Shown: positions 16,011 through 24,499 of the stretch, in pieces | Layout of the letters: the number at the start of each line of letters is the position of its first letter | Numbering within the stretch: the first letter of the stretch is position 1 | Source: Streptomyces sp. TLI_171 | GTDB lineage: Bacteria; Actinomycetota; Actinomycetes; Streptomycetales; Streptomycetaceae | Assembly (NCBI RefSeq): GCF_003610255.1 | Contig: NZ_RAPS01000001.1 | Coordinates: forward strand, 6,537,001-6,601,000 | DNA: 64,000 nucleotides | Direction of reading: 5' to 3' | The notes under the pieces: generated by a model | Told to the model about the DNA's origin: nothing | Database searches by the model: none | The model's input: only the letters and a program-made list of their open reading frames with translations | Made by a program: the position numbers and the translations under genes

Positions 16011-17384
16011 GTGACCCTCACCGTCGGCACCTCCGCCGTCCCGGCCGGCGACGCGATCCTGCGCCGCCAGCGCATCCGCGAGTCGGCCGCCCGCACCTAC
16101 GCCCGGTCCTTCCCGATCGTCCCGGTGCGCGCGAACGGCATGACCGTGGAGGGCGCCGACGGTCGCCGCTACCTGGACTGCCTCTCCGGCGCCGGCACCC
16201 TGGCCCTCGGCCACAACCACCCCGTGGTGCTGGAGGCGATCCGCCGCACCCTGGACAGCGGCGCCCCCCTGCACCTGCTGGACCTCGCCACCGCCGAGAA
16301 GGACGACTTCACCACCGCCCTGCTGGAGAGCCTCCCGGAGAAGTTCGCGTCCAGGGCCAGGATCCACTTCTGCGGCCCGGCCGGCACCGACGCCGTCGAG
16401 GCCGCCCTCAAACTGATGCAGACCGCCACCGGCCGCCGCGGCGCGCTCGCCTTCACCGGCGCCTACCACGGCATGACCGCCGGGGCCCTCGCCGTCACCG
16501 GCAACACCGCCGTCAAGGCCCCGCTGCCCAGCGGCGGCGAGGTCACCCGCCTGCCCTACCCGTACGCCTACCGCTGCCCGTTCGGCGTCGGCGGCGGACG
16601 CGGCGCCGAGCTGGCCGCCGCCTACACCGAGCGGCTGCTCGACGACCCGTCAGGGGGCGTGCTGCCGCCCGCCGCGATGATCCTGGAGGCCGTCCAGGGC
16701 GAAGGCGGCGTGGTGCCCGCCCCCGACGGCTGGCTGCGCGAGATGCGCCGGATCACCGCCGAACGCGGCATCCCGCTGATCCTGGACGAGGTGCAGACCG
16801 GCGTCGGCCGCACCGGCCGGATGTGGGCCGTCGAGCACAGCGGCATCGAGCCCGACGCGATGGTGCTGTCCAAGGCCATCGGCGGCAGCCTCCCGCTGGC
16901 CGTCGTGGTCTACCGCGAGGAGTACGACGGCTGGCAGCCCGGCGCGCACACCGGCACCTTCCGCGGCAACACCCTGGCGATGGCCGCCGGCGCCGCCACC
17001 CTGCGGCACATCGCCGCCAACGGACTGGTCGCCCGCGCCGACACCGTCGGCGCCCGGATCGCCGCCCGCCTCGACGGCGCCCGCGACCGCCTCCCCGTGA
17101 TCGGCGACGTCCGCGGCCGCGGCCTGATGCTCGGCGTCGAACTCGTCGACCCGGCCGGCGAGCCCGACAGTTGCGGCGCCCTCCCCGCCGACCCCCACCT
17201 CGCCGTCCGGGTCCGCCGGGCCTGCCTCGCCCGCGGCCTGATCGTCGAGCTCGGCGGCCGCCACGACGCCGTCCTGCGGCTGCTCCCGCCGCTCACCATC
17301 ACCGACGAGCAGGCCGACGCCGTCCTCGAACGGCTCTGCGACGCCGTCGAGTTCGCCATGCGCTCGACGGGGGAGGAGAAGTGA
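16011..17384 (+). CDS. Diaminobutyrate-2-oxoglutarate aminotransferase
   Basis: A 457-residue fold-type I, class III PLP aminotransferase. PLP contacts are the GPAGTDAVEAALKL loop, D259 in ILDEVQTGVGRTG and the Schiff-base K288 in MVLSKAIGGSLP. Length and motifs match the DAT family, which converts aspartate semialdehyde to L-2,4-diaminobutyrate with glutamate as amino donor. The GTG at 16011 has AAGGGAG six to seven bases upstream. It lies directly behind an iron box and overlaps a decarboxylase gene, the classic route to 1,3-diaminopropane for hydroxamate siderophores. An ornithine-type aminotransferase is the main alternative. Confidence 0.88.
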   Translation: MTLTVGTSAVPAGDAILRRQRIRESAARTYARSFPIVPVRANGMTVEGADGRRYLDCLSGAGTLALGHNHPVVLEAIRRTLDSGAPLHLLDLATAEKDDFTTALLESLPEKFASRARIHFCGPAGTDAVEAALKLMQTATGRRGALAFTGAYHGMTAGALAVTGNTAVKAPLPSGGEVTRLPYPYAYRCPFGVGGGRGAELAAAYTERLLDDPSGGVLPPAAMILEAVQGEGGVVPAPDGWLREMRRITAERGIPLILDEVQTGVGRTGRMWAVEHSGIEPDAMVLSKAIGGSLPLAVVVYREEYDGWQPGAHTGTFRGNTLAMAAGAATLRHIAANGLVARADTVGARIAARLDGARDRLPVIGDVRGRGLMLGVELVDPAGEPDSCGALPADPHLAVRVRRACLARGLIVELGGRHDAVLRLLPPLTITDEQADAVLERLCDAVEFAMRSTGEEK

Positions 17385-18823
17385 CGGACGGCGCTGAGCA
17401 GTTGACGGCCCTCTCGGGCGGCGCCGCCGGACCGGCGGCGCTCCGACCGCTGCTCGCGGAGGTGCTGGCGGCGCTCGGCGCCGGGGCGGCCCGGCGCGGC
17501 GGGCCGGTGGTCCCCGGTGAGCCCGCGGCCGTCGCGGAGACCGTCCGGGGCGTCCTGGCGAAGGCCCAGGGGCGATCTGCGCTCGGCGAGTTGGTGGAGC
17601 TGCTGGCGTACGGCGCGGCGGACCCGGCGGACCCCTCGTGCGCCGCGCACCTGCACTGCCCGCCGCTGGCCGTCGCGGTGGCCGCGGACCTCGCCGTCAG
17701 CGCCCTCAACCCCTCGCAGGACTCCTGGGACCAGGCCCCCGCCGCCACCACGCTGGAGACCGAACTGCTGGCCGAACTCGCCGAATCGGTGGGCTTCCGG
17801 CCGGACCGTGCGGCCGGGGTGCTGACCACCGGCGGCACCGAGTCCAACCTGCTGGGCCTGATGCTGGCCCGCGACCAACGCCTCGGTCCCGACGTCGAGT
17901 TGAACGGGATTCCGGCCGGCGTCCGGCCGCGGATCCTGGCCTCCGAGGCAGCCCACTTCTCCGTCCAGCGGGCCGCCGCACTGCTCGGGCTCGGCGAACG
18001 GGCGGTCCGGACCGTCCCCGTCGACCGCGCACTGCGCATGGACCCCGGGGCGCTGGCCGACGCCTTCGCCGAAGCCGGCTGGGAAGGCGCCACCCCGATC
18101 GCGGTGGTCGCCACCGCCGGAACGACCGACACCGGCGCGATCGACCCGCTGCCCGCGGTCGCGGACCTCGCCGCGCGGCACGGCACCTGGCTGCACGTGG
18201 ACGCGGCCTACGGCGGCGGCGCGCTGTTCTCCCGGCGGCTCGCCCCGCTGCTCGACGGGATCGACCGGGCGGACTCCGTCTCGCTGGACTGGCACAAGCT
18301 GGGCTGGCAGCCCGCGGCGGCCGGAGTCTTCCTGGTGCGCGAAGCACGCACGTACGCCTCGCTCGCCCGCCGCGCGGTCTACCTGAACCCCGCCGACGAC
18401 GAGGAGGCCGGCTACCCGAGCCTGCTCGGGCAGTCGCTGCGCACGACCCGCCGGCCGGACGCCTTCAAACTCGCCGTCACGCTGCGGGCCCTGGGCCGGG
18501 ACGGGCTCGGCGCGCTGGTCGACCGCTGCCACGAGCTGGCCCGGCACGCCGCGGAACTCGTCCGGGCCGCACCCGAGCTGGAACTCCACTGCGACCCGGT
18601 CCTCACCACCGTGGTGTTCCGCCGCACCGCCGACGACCCCGAACGCAGCGACGCCGTCAACGCCGAGCTCCGCCGGAGCCTGCTGCGCTCCGGCCGCGCC
18701 GTCGTCGGCCGCACCGAACTCCCGGGCACGGGTCCGGGACGGGTCCGGCTGAAGCTGACGCTGCTCAACCCGCACACGACGGAGCGCGAGTTGGCGGCGC
18801 TCATCGGCGCCGTCGCGGAGTGA
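17381..18823 (+). CDS. PLP-dependent L-2,4-diaminobutyrate decarboxylase
   Basis: A 480-residue group II decarboxylase: TTGGTESNLLGLMLARD, HVDAAYGGGALFS (cofactor-binding Asp) and the Schiff-base K306 in SLDWHKLGWQP. The family includes glutamate, aromatic amino acid and diaminobutyrate decarboxylases; the upstream aminotransferase makes diaminobutyrate the expected substrate and 1,3-diaminopropane the product. The GTG overlaps the previous stop and follows a GGGGGAGGAG ribosome site. No siderophore synthetase follows on this strand; the next gene converges. Confidence 0.88.
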   Translation: MTDGAEQLTALSGGAAGPAALRPLLAEVLAALGAGAARRGGPVVPGEPAAVAETVRGVLAKAQGRSALGELVELLAYGAADPADPSCAAHLHCPPLAVAVAADLAVSALNPSQDSWDQAPAATTLETELLAELAESVGFRPDRAAGVLTTGGTESNLLGLMLARDQRLGPDVELNGIPAGVRPRILASEAAHFSVQRAAALLGLGERAVRTVPVDRALRMDPGALADAFAEAGWEGATPIAVVATAGTTDTGAIDPLPAVADLAARHGTWLHVDAAYGGGALFSRRLAPLLDGIDRADSVSLDWHKLGWQPAAAGVFLVREARTYASLARRAVYLNPADDEEAGYPSLLGQSLRTTRRPDAFKLAVTLRALGRDGLGALVDRCHELARHAAELVRAAPELELHCDPVLTTVVFRRTADDPERSDAVNAELRRSLLRSGRAVVGRTELPGTGPGRVRLKLTLLNPHTTERELAALIGAVAE

Positions 18824-18850
18824 CCCGGCCGGCCGACCCGCCCCGGGGGC

Positions 18851-19657
18851 TCAGAGGCTCCGCAGCAGGATCTCGTGGAGGGTCTCCCACTGGGCCGGGT
18901 CCGCCGCGACGAGGAGGCCGTGCGGGCCGCCCGGTGGTTCGGGGCGGTAGGAGGACCCGTCGAAGCGGGCGCTGCGGCCGCCGGACTCGGTGACGAGGAG
19001 GGAGCCGGGGGCGTGGTCCCAGGGGAGGGTGCGCCAGTAGAGGACGAAGTCCCGTTCGCCGGTGGCGACCAGGGGGTATTCGATGCCGGCCGCGCCCCGG
19101 CCGGGGTCGAGGGGCCCGAGGGCGCGGCTGTTGGCGAGCAGGCGGTCGCGGGTGGGCGGGGCGAGGTAGCGGGTCTTGAGGATGCCGGTCCACTTCTCGG
19201 GCGTGGTGGTGACCGGGTCGCGGGTGAGGCGTTCGCCGTTGCGCCACGCGCCGGCGCCGAGTTCGGCGGCGTAGGCGGTGCGGGTGCAGGGCTGCCAGAT
19301 CCAGGAGGCGACGGTCTGTCCCTGGCGGACCAGCGAGGCCATGACGGCGTAGGCGGGGCGGCCGGCGACGAAGTTGTTGGTGCCGTCGACGGGGTCGACC
19401 AGCCAGGCGGCGGGTTCGACGCTCAGGGCCCGGGCCAGGTCGGGGTCGGCGGCGACGGCCTCCTCGCCGACGACGGGGACGGGGAGGAGCTCGCGCAGCC
19501 GCCGGGAGATGATCCGTTCGGCGTCCCGGTCGGCGACGGTGACGATCTCGCCGGGGGCCTTCTCCATCACCTCGTCCGCGGCCAGCGCCCGGAACCGGGG
19601 TTCCACCGCCTCCGCCGAGGCCTCGACGAGGATCTCGGCGACCTTCTCCATCAACAC
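18851..19657 (-). CDS. Inositol monophosphatase family phosphatase
   Basis: About 268 residues of the metal-dependent IMPase/FBPase fold: GEEAVAADP (metal-binding Glu), WLVDPVDGTNNFVAG (DPxDGT motif) and the later WDHAPGSLLVTESGG, which holds the third metal ligand Asp. Substrates of this family include inositol, histidinol and sugar phosphates or PAP; none can be chosen here. I favour the GTG at 19657 because GAAGGGAGC lies 7 bases upstream; ATG 19651 is an alternative, and the frame runs on to 19684. It converges with the decarboxylase. Confidence 0.88.
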   Translation of the reverse strand: MLMEKVAEILVEASAEAVEPRFRALAADEVMEKAPGEIVTVADRDAERIISRRLRELLPVPVVGEEAVAADPDLARALSVEPAAWLVDPVDGTNNFVAGRPAYAVMASLVRQGQTVASWIWQPCTRTAYAAELGAGAWRNGERLTRDPVTTTPEKWTGILKTRYLAPPTRDRLLANSRALGPLDPGRGAAGIEYPLVATGERDFVLYWRTLPWDHAPGSLLVTESGGRSARFDGSSYRPEPPGGPHGLLVAADPAQWETLHEILLRSL

Positions 19658-19757
19658 GCCCGCGCTCCCTTCACCGGCCTCCACTCTCCCATGCCGGGGT
19701 GGGACGCACGGTGCTCAGGTGACGGACGGGGTCCGCGGGGGAGCGGCTGAGCGGCCG

Positions 19758-20519
19758 TCACTCGCCGGACAGCCGCTCGTACTCGGCGCGTACCCGGCGG
19801 TCCATGGCGAGGGTGAACTGGGCGTCGTTGACGGTGCGCGCGAGCGGGCGGACGCGCTGGATCTGTTCGGTGAGCCGGGCGGCCTCGGCGGGGGTGAGGT
19901 CCTGCACGTGGGTGAGCGCGCCGAGCAGCTGGTCGCGGATCAGGGCGACGAAGATGTCGGCCATCGCGTCGGCGTACTCCCGGGCGCGTCGGCTGACGTC
20001 GAGGACGGCGGCGAGCGGGACGCCCTCGTCGACCAGGGCGACGGTGGCGTCCATCAGGCGGCGGCTGATGTGGGTGATGCCGTCGGGTTCGACGGTGATG
20101 AAGCCCTGGGCGATGGACTCGGCGGTGTTGGCGTCGGTCAGCTGGTCGCCGAAGGCGGCGCGCAGTTCGGCCCAGTCGAGGTGGACGGGCGTCTCGTCGG
20201 ACCAGGGGGCGACCAGCGCGGCCTGCAGGCCGATCAGTTCGGCGACGTCGCGGCCGTCCTCGCCGGCGCCGATCAGTTCGGCGATGCCGCCGAGGGCGTG
20301 GCCGCGCTCCAGCAGCTCGGCGATCAGGCGCAGCCGGGCCAGGTGCTCCTCGCCGTACCAGGCGATCCGGCCCTCCTTGCGGGGCGGGGGGAGCAGGCGG
20401 CGTTCGCGGTAGAAGCGGACGGTGCGCACGCTGATGCCGGCCGCCTCGGCGAGTTCGGCGACGCGGTACTCGCGCGGGGGTGCGCTGTCGTTCTCGATCT
20501 CCGCCACGCCGGTCAGCAT
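19758..20519 (-). CDS. MerR-family transcriptional regulator
   Basis: A 253-residue protein whose N-terminal 75 residues are a MerR winged helix (YRVAELAEAAGISVRTVRFYRERRLLPPP, then KEGRIAWYGEEHLARLRLI). The long C-terminal effector domain (about 170 residues) is helical, without a metal-binding Cys pair, so an organic ligand is likelier than a metal. It is divergent from the monooxygenase/hydrolase/SDR operon; inverted repeats in the shared promoter region (20589-20617) are probable binding sites. Confidence 0.88.
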   Translation of the reverse strand: MLTGVAEIENDSAPPREYRVAELAEAAGISVRTVRFYRERRLLPPPRKEGRIAWYGEEHLARLRLIAELLERGHALGGIAELIGAGEDGRDVAELIGLQAALVAPWSDETPVHLDWAELRAAFGDQLTDANTAESIAQGFITVEPDGITHISRRLMDATVALVDEGVPLAAVLDVSRRAREYADAMADIFVALIRDQLLGALTHVQDLTPAEAARLTEQIQRVRPLARTVNDAQFTLAMDRRVRAEYERLSGE

Positions 20520-20561
20520 AGGGCCGGGCGGGCGGGGCGGAAACAGACGCGCCCCGCGCTA

Positions 20562-20617
20562 TTCCACTCGGTGTCAACAAGGGCTACTCTGCCAAACGCG
20601 CCAGTGATTACTGGCAG
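20562..20617. promoter_or_regulatory. Candidate promoter and nested inverted repeats of the BVMO operon
   Basis: A TACTCT -10 candidate (20585-20590) lies 17 bp after TTCCAC (20562-20567). Just downstream are two dyads: GCCAGT-gatt-ACTGGC (20600-20615) and CTGCCA/TGGCAG (20589-20594, 20612-20617). They fall between divergent merR and the monooxygenase operon. MerR proteins usually bind inside the promoter spacer, so a site just downstream of the -10 would rather block transcription, or belongs to a different promoter than the one marked. Confidence 0.45.
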
Positions 20618-20681
20618 CTTCCAGGGTCCACTTCCGCACCGCCGGCCACCCGCACCCCCACCCTCGCCAGGAGGCCCGCCC

Positions 20682-22235
20682 ATGGCACCCCGCACCAAGA
20701 AGCCGCCCGCCCCGGAGGCGCCGCGGCCGACCGTCCCGCACGTCCGGGTCGCCGTCATCGGCTCCGGTTTCGGCGGCCTGGGCGCCGGCGTCCGGCTGCG
20801 CCGGGCCGGCATCACCGACTTCGTGATCCTGGAGCGCGCGGACTCCGTCGGCGGCACCTGGCGCGACAACTCGTACCCGGGCTGCGCCTGCGACGTGCCC
20901 TCGCACCTCTACTCGTTCTCGTTCGCGCCGAACCCCGAGTGGCCCCGGGTGTTCTCCGGCCAGCCCGACATCCGCGCCTACCTGGAGCGGGTCGCCGACA
21001 CCTTCGGCCTGCGCCCGCACCTGCGCTTCGGCGCCGAGGTCACCGAGCTGCGCTGGGACGAGGCCACCACCCGCTGGAACGTCACCTCGAAGGCCGGCAG
21101 CTGGACCGCCGACGCCGTGGTCTCCGCCGCCGGCCCGCTGGCCGACCCGCAGATCCCCGACCTGCCCGGCCTGGACGCCTTCCCGGGCAAGGTCTTCCAC
21201 TCCTCGCGCTGGGACCACGACTACGAGCTCGCGGGCAAGCGCGTGGCGGTGGTCGGCACCGGCGCGTCCGCCGCGCAGATCATCCCCGCCATCCAGCCCA
21301 CCGTGCAGAGCCTGACGGTCTTCCAGCGAACCCCGGCCTGGGTCCTGCCGCGCGCCGACCGCGAGGTCACCGGCGCGGAGAAGTGGCTGCACAGCAAGCT
21401 CCCGCCGAGCGGCCTGCTGCGCCGCTCCGCGCTGTTCGTGATCCGCGAGCTGCAGGTGGACGCGTTCGTCCGCCGCCCGCAGCTGCTGAAGCTGGTCCAG
21501 CAGGTCGCGCTGCGCCACATGCACCGGGCGGTCGCCGACCCGGCGCTGCGCGCCAAGCTGACCCCGGACTACCGGATCGGCTGCAAGCGGATCCTGCTCA
21601 GCAACACCTACTACCCGGCGCTGGCCGCCCCCAACACCGAGGTGGTGGCGGGCGGGCTGCGCGAGCTGCGCGGGTCGACGCTGGTCGGCGCGGACGGCAG
21701 CGAGCACGAGGTCGACGCGATCGTGTTCGGCACCGGCTTCCACGTCACCGACCTCCCGATCGCCGAGCGGGTGTTCGGCGTCGGCGGCACCGCGCTGGCG
21801 GAGGCGTGGAAGGACGGCATGGAGGCGCTGCGCGGCTCCACCGTGCGGGGCTTCCCGAACCTGTTCTTCCTGATCGGCCCGAACACCGGGCTCGGCAACA
21901 ACTCGATGATCCTGATGATCGAGTCCCAGCTGAACTACCTGATCGACGCGCTCACCACGCTGGACTCGGTCGGCGCGACCGCGATGCAGCCCACCGAGCG
22001 CGCCCAGCGCCAGTGGAACCTGGAGCTCCAGCACCGGATGGGCCGCACGGTGTGGACCACCGGCGGCTGCCGCAGCTGGTACCTCGACGAGGACGGCAAG
22101 AACACCGTGCTGTGGCCGGCCTCCACCAGCGCGTTCCGGCGGGCCACCCGGCACGTCGACCTGGCCGAGTACGAACTCATCAAGCGCACCGCGCCGGTCG
22201 GCGGGGCGCTCGACACCGAGGCGGTGCCCGCATGA
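20682..22235 (+). CDS. Baeyer-Villiger type flavin monooxygenase
   Basis: A 517-residue class B flavoprotein: FAD-binding GSGFGG (27-32), the type I Baeyer-Villiger fingerprint FPGKVFHSSRWD (167-178, matching FxGxxxHxxxW), and NADPH-binding GTGASA (192-197). It should insert oxygen next to a ketone to give an ester, using NADPH and FAD. The ATG at 20682 follows CAGGAGGCCCGCCC. It is the first of three overlapping genes with an alpha/beta hydrolase and an SDR, divergent from merR. The set recalls the mycobacterial mymA-lipR-sadH genes, although those are under an AraC-type regulator. Confidence 0.92.
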   Translation: MAPRTKKPPAPEAPRPTVPHVRVAVIGSGFGGLGAGVRLRRAGITDFVILERADSVGGTWRDNSYPGCACDVPSHLYSFSFAPNPEWPRVFSGQPDIRAYLERVADTFGLRPHLRFGAEVTELRWDEATTRWNVTSKAGSWTADAVVSAAGPLADPQIPDLPGLDAFPGKVFHSSRWDHDYELAGKRVAVVGTGASAAQIIPAIQPTVQSLTVFQRTPAWVLPRADREVTGAEKWLHSKLPPSGLLRRSALFVIRELQVDAFVRRPQLLKLVQQVALRHMHRAVADPALRAKLTPDYRIGCKRILLSNTYYPALAAPNTEVVAGGLRELRGSTLVGADGSEHEVDAIVFGTGFHVTDLPIAERVFGVGGTALAEAWKDGMEALRGSTVRGFPNLFFLIGPNTGLGNNSMILMIESQLNYLIDALTTLDSVGATAMQPTERAQRQWNLELQHRMGRTVWTTGGCRSWYLDEDGKNTVLWPASTSAFRRATRHVDLAEYELIKRTAPVGGALDTEAVPA

Positions 22236-23206
22236 ACCCGAGCGTTCCCCGTGACTTCGTGCTGCCCGACCCGGCGGTGGTGCGCACCGTCCGGTCCGCC
22301 GACGGCGCCGAGCTGAACGTGGAGGAGTACGGGCCGGACGGGGCGCCGCTGATCGTGCTCTCGCACGGCTGGACCTGCGCCACCGCGTTCTGGGCGCCGG
22401 TGGTCAACCGGCTGGTCCCCGACTTCCGGGTGGTCGCCTACGACCAGCGCGGGCACGGCCGCAGCCCCGCCCCGGCGGGCGCCGCCGGGTACTCGACCGC
22501 CAAGCTCGCCGAGGACCTGGAGGCCGTGCTGACGGCCGTCGTCCCGGAGGGGCGGCGCGCCGTGGTGGCCGGGCACAGCATGGGCGGGATGACCATCATG
22601 GCGGCCGGCGGCCGCCCCGGGGTGGCCGCCCGCACCGCCGCCAACGTGCTGGTCAACACCGGCGCCGGCGAGCTGGTCGCGGAGCTGACGGTCCTTCCGC
22701 CCGCCGTCCGCGGCGCGGGCCTGCGGCGCTTCCTGCACCGGCAGATCCTGCGCTCCCGGCTGCCGCTCGGCCCGGTCAACGGCCTGTCCCGGGCGGTGCT
22801 GAAGTACGCCACCATGGGTCCGGCCTCGCCCGCCGACCGGGTCGAGGGCTGCGCGCAGGTGGTGCACGCCTGCCCGACCAAGGTGCGCCACCACTGGGCG
22901 GGGGTGCTCGACACCCTCGACGTGCACGCCGGGCTGGCCCGGCTGACCGCGCCGACCGCCGTCATCGCCGGCAGCCACGACAGGCTCACCCCGCCGGTGC
23001 ACGCCCGCCGGATCGCCGCCGCGCTGGCCGACCCGCGCGGCCTGCTGGAACTGGCCGGTACCGGCCACATGAGCCCGGTCGAGCGGCCCGCCGAGGTCGC
23101 CGACGAGATCCGCCGGATCGCCGCCCTGGTCGCCGGCGAGCTGTCGGTCCCCGCCCAGTCCGCCCCCGTCCGGAACGCGCCCGCCGCCGTTGAGGAGTCC
23201 GCATGA
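22232..23206 (+). CDS. Alpha/beta hydrolase (putative esterase)
   Basis: A 324-residue alpha/beta-fold hydrolase: oxyanion motif SHGWTC, nucleophile S116 in AGHSMGGM, Asp in AGSHDRLTPP and His in GTGHMSPVERP. No signal peptide. Overlap with the upstream monooxygenase gene (ATGA) suggests it cleaves the ester made by that enzyme. Epoxide-hydrolase or lactonase activity cannot be excluded. Confidence 0.9.
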   Translation: MNPSVPRDFVLPDPAVVRTVRSADGAELNVEEYGPDGAPLIVLSHGWTCATAFWAPVVNRLVPDFRVVAYDQRGHGRSPAPAGAAGYSTAKLAEDLEAVLTAVVPEGRRAVVAGHSMGGMTIMAAGGRPGVAARTAANVLVNTGAGELVAELTVLPPAVRGAGLRRFLHRQILRSRLPLGPVNGLSRAVLKYATMGPASPADRVEGCAQVVHACPTKVRHHWAGVLDTLDVHAGLARLTAPTAVIAGSHDRLTPPVHARRIAAALADPRGLLELAGTGHMSPVERPAEVADEIRRIAALVAGELSVPAQSAPVRNAPAAVEESA

Positions 23207-24093
23207 CCCCGCCGCTGTCCTCGCAGGTCGTCGTCATCACCGGTGCCGCCCGCGGCCTGGGCGCGCTGATGGCGCGCAAGCTCGCCGAGCGCGGCGCCAA
23301 GGTCGCGCTGGTCGGCCTGGAGCCCGCCGAGCTGAAGGCGGTGGCCGCCCAGTGCGGCGAGCACGCCTCGGCCTGGGAGGCGGACGTCACCGACCTGGAC
23401 GCGATGACCGAGGTCGCGAACCGGATCAAGGACCGGTACGGGCGGATCGACACCGTGGTGGCCAACGCCGGCATCGCGCTGGGCGGCCCGATGCAGGACA
23501 GCGACCACCGGGCGTGGAGCCGGGTGATCGAGGTGAACCTGCTGGGTTCGGTGGCCACCGCCCGGGCGTTCCTGCCCGCGCTGGCCGAGAGCCGCGGCTA
23601 CCTGCTGCAGATCGCCTCGCTGGCGGCGCTCACCCCGGCGCCGCTGATGTCCGCGTACTGCGCCTCCAAGGCGGGCGTCGAGTCGTTCGCCCACGCGCTG
23701 CGCGCCGAGGTCGCCTACCAGGGGGTCAAGGTCGGTGTGGGCTACCTGAGCTGGACCGACACCGACATGGTGCGCGGGGCCGACGAGGACGCCGTGCTGC
23801 GACAGATGCGGGCCAAGCTGCCCTGGCCGGCCAACAAGACCTACCCGATCGGGCCGGCCGTGGACCGGCTGGTGGCCGGCATCGGCCGCCGCTCCGCGCA
23901 CGTGTACGCCCAGGCCTGGCTGCGCGGCATGCAGCCGGTCCGCTGGATGCTCCCCGGTCTGATCGCGGCCGTGGGCTCCCGGGACGTGGCCCGGCTGGCG
24001 CCGGAGCTGAAGGCCACCGCGGCGACCCGGCTGCGGCCGGTCGGCGCGGGCGGGGAGGCCGACCGGAACGCGCACGCCGACCGGGCGGAGTGA
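23203..24093 (+). CDS. Short-chain dehydrogenase/reductase
   Basis: A 296-residue SDR with the cofactor motif VVITGAARGLGALMA, NAGIAL, the catalytic Ser in QIASLAAL and YCASK (Tyr and Lys). The enlarged C-terminus resembles SadH-like SDRs. It is the last gene of the operon, joined by another ATGA overlap and ended by the strong terminator at 24117-24172. In sequence with its neighbours it probably oxidises an alcohol to the ketone used by the monooxygenase. Confidence 0.9.
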   Translation: MTPPLSSQVVVITGAARGLGALMARKLAERGAKVALVGLEPAELKAVAAQCGEHASAWEADVTDLDAMTEVANRIKDRYGRIDTVVANAGIALGGPMQDSDHRAWSRVIEVNLLGSVATARAFLPALAESRGYLLQIASLAALTPAPLMSAYCASKAGVESFAHALRAEVAYQGVKVGVGYLSWTDTDMVRGADEDAVLRQMRAKLPWPANKTYPIGPAVDRLVAGIGRRSAHVYAQAWLRGMQPVRWMLPGLIAAVGSRDVARLAPELKATAATRLRPVGAGGEADRNAHADRAE

Positions 24094-24116
24094 CGGCGGG
24101 TCGGAGCGAGCGCACC

Positions 24117-24172
24117 ACGACGGACGGACCGCGGGCCCTGGAGAGAGGCCGGCGGTCCGTCCGTCGTTTTTT
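24117..24172 (+). terminator. Rho-independent terminator of the BVMO operon
   Basis: ACGACGGACGGACCGC (24117-24132) pairs perfectly with GCGGTCCGTCCGTCGT (24152-24167), and six T residues follow (24167-24172). This is an unusually canonical intrinsic terminator for such GC-rich DNA. Confidence 0.93.
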
Positions 24173-24402
24173 CGTCACTATGTGACAGGACCACCTCACT
24201 TACCGAGTGGATCGGGCGCTAGACTCCCTGCGCCGGGCAGATCATCAGTTCGGGTGTCGGGGCGGGCAGTTCGCGCGGGCCGACGGTGAAGAGCCGCCGA
24301 GTTCCCGGACGTTGGTCCCACAGATGCTCATCGCGCCTGGTCGGAGCGGGTATTGGGTCACCCCGGCGGCGCCCTGTGGGCATCGGATCGCCACGGCGAT
24401 TT

Positions 24403-24431
24403 TTCCTGTCGTTATACGGTGTGACTAATAT
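24403..24431 (+). promoter_or_regulatory. Candidate promoter of the middle conservon
   Basis: TTCCTG (24403-24408), a 17-bp spacer and TAATAT (24426-24431) stand in an AT-richer patch about 70 bases before the kinase start. The rest of the interval from the terminator (24173) to here shows no gene or clear repeat. Confidence 0.45.
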
Positions 24432-24499
24432 CGATCCGTCAGAGTCCTGTCAGATTCGACCAGTTCCGAACGACTGGCGTCGTCTCCAAGGAGAATGCC

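Noticed and set aside
24207..24428. Plus-strand frame of 73 codons in the conservon promoter region
   Set aside because: No ribosome site, codon bias unlike its neighbours, and it overlaps the candidate promoter.
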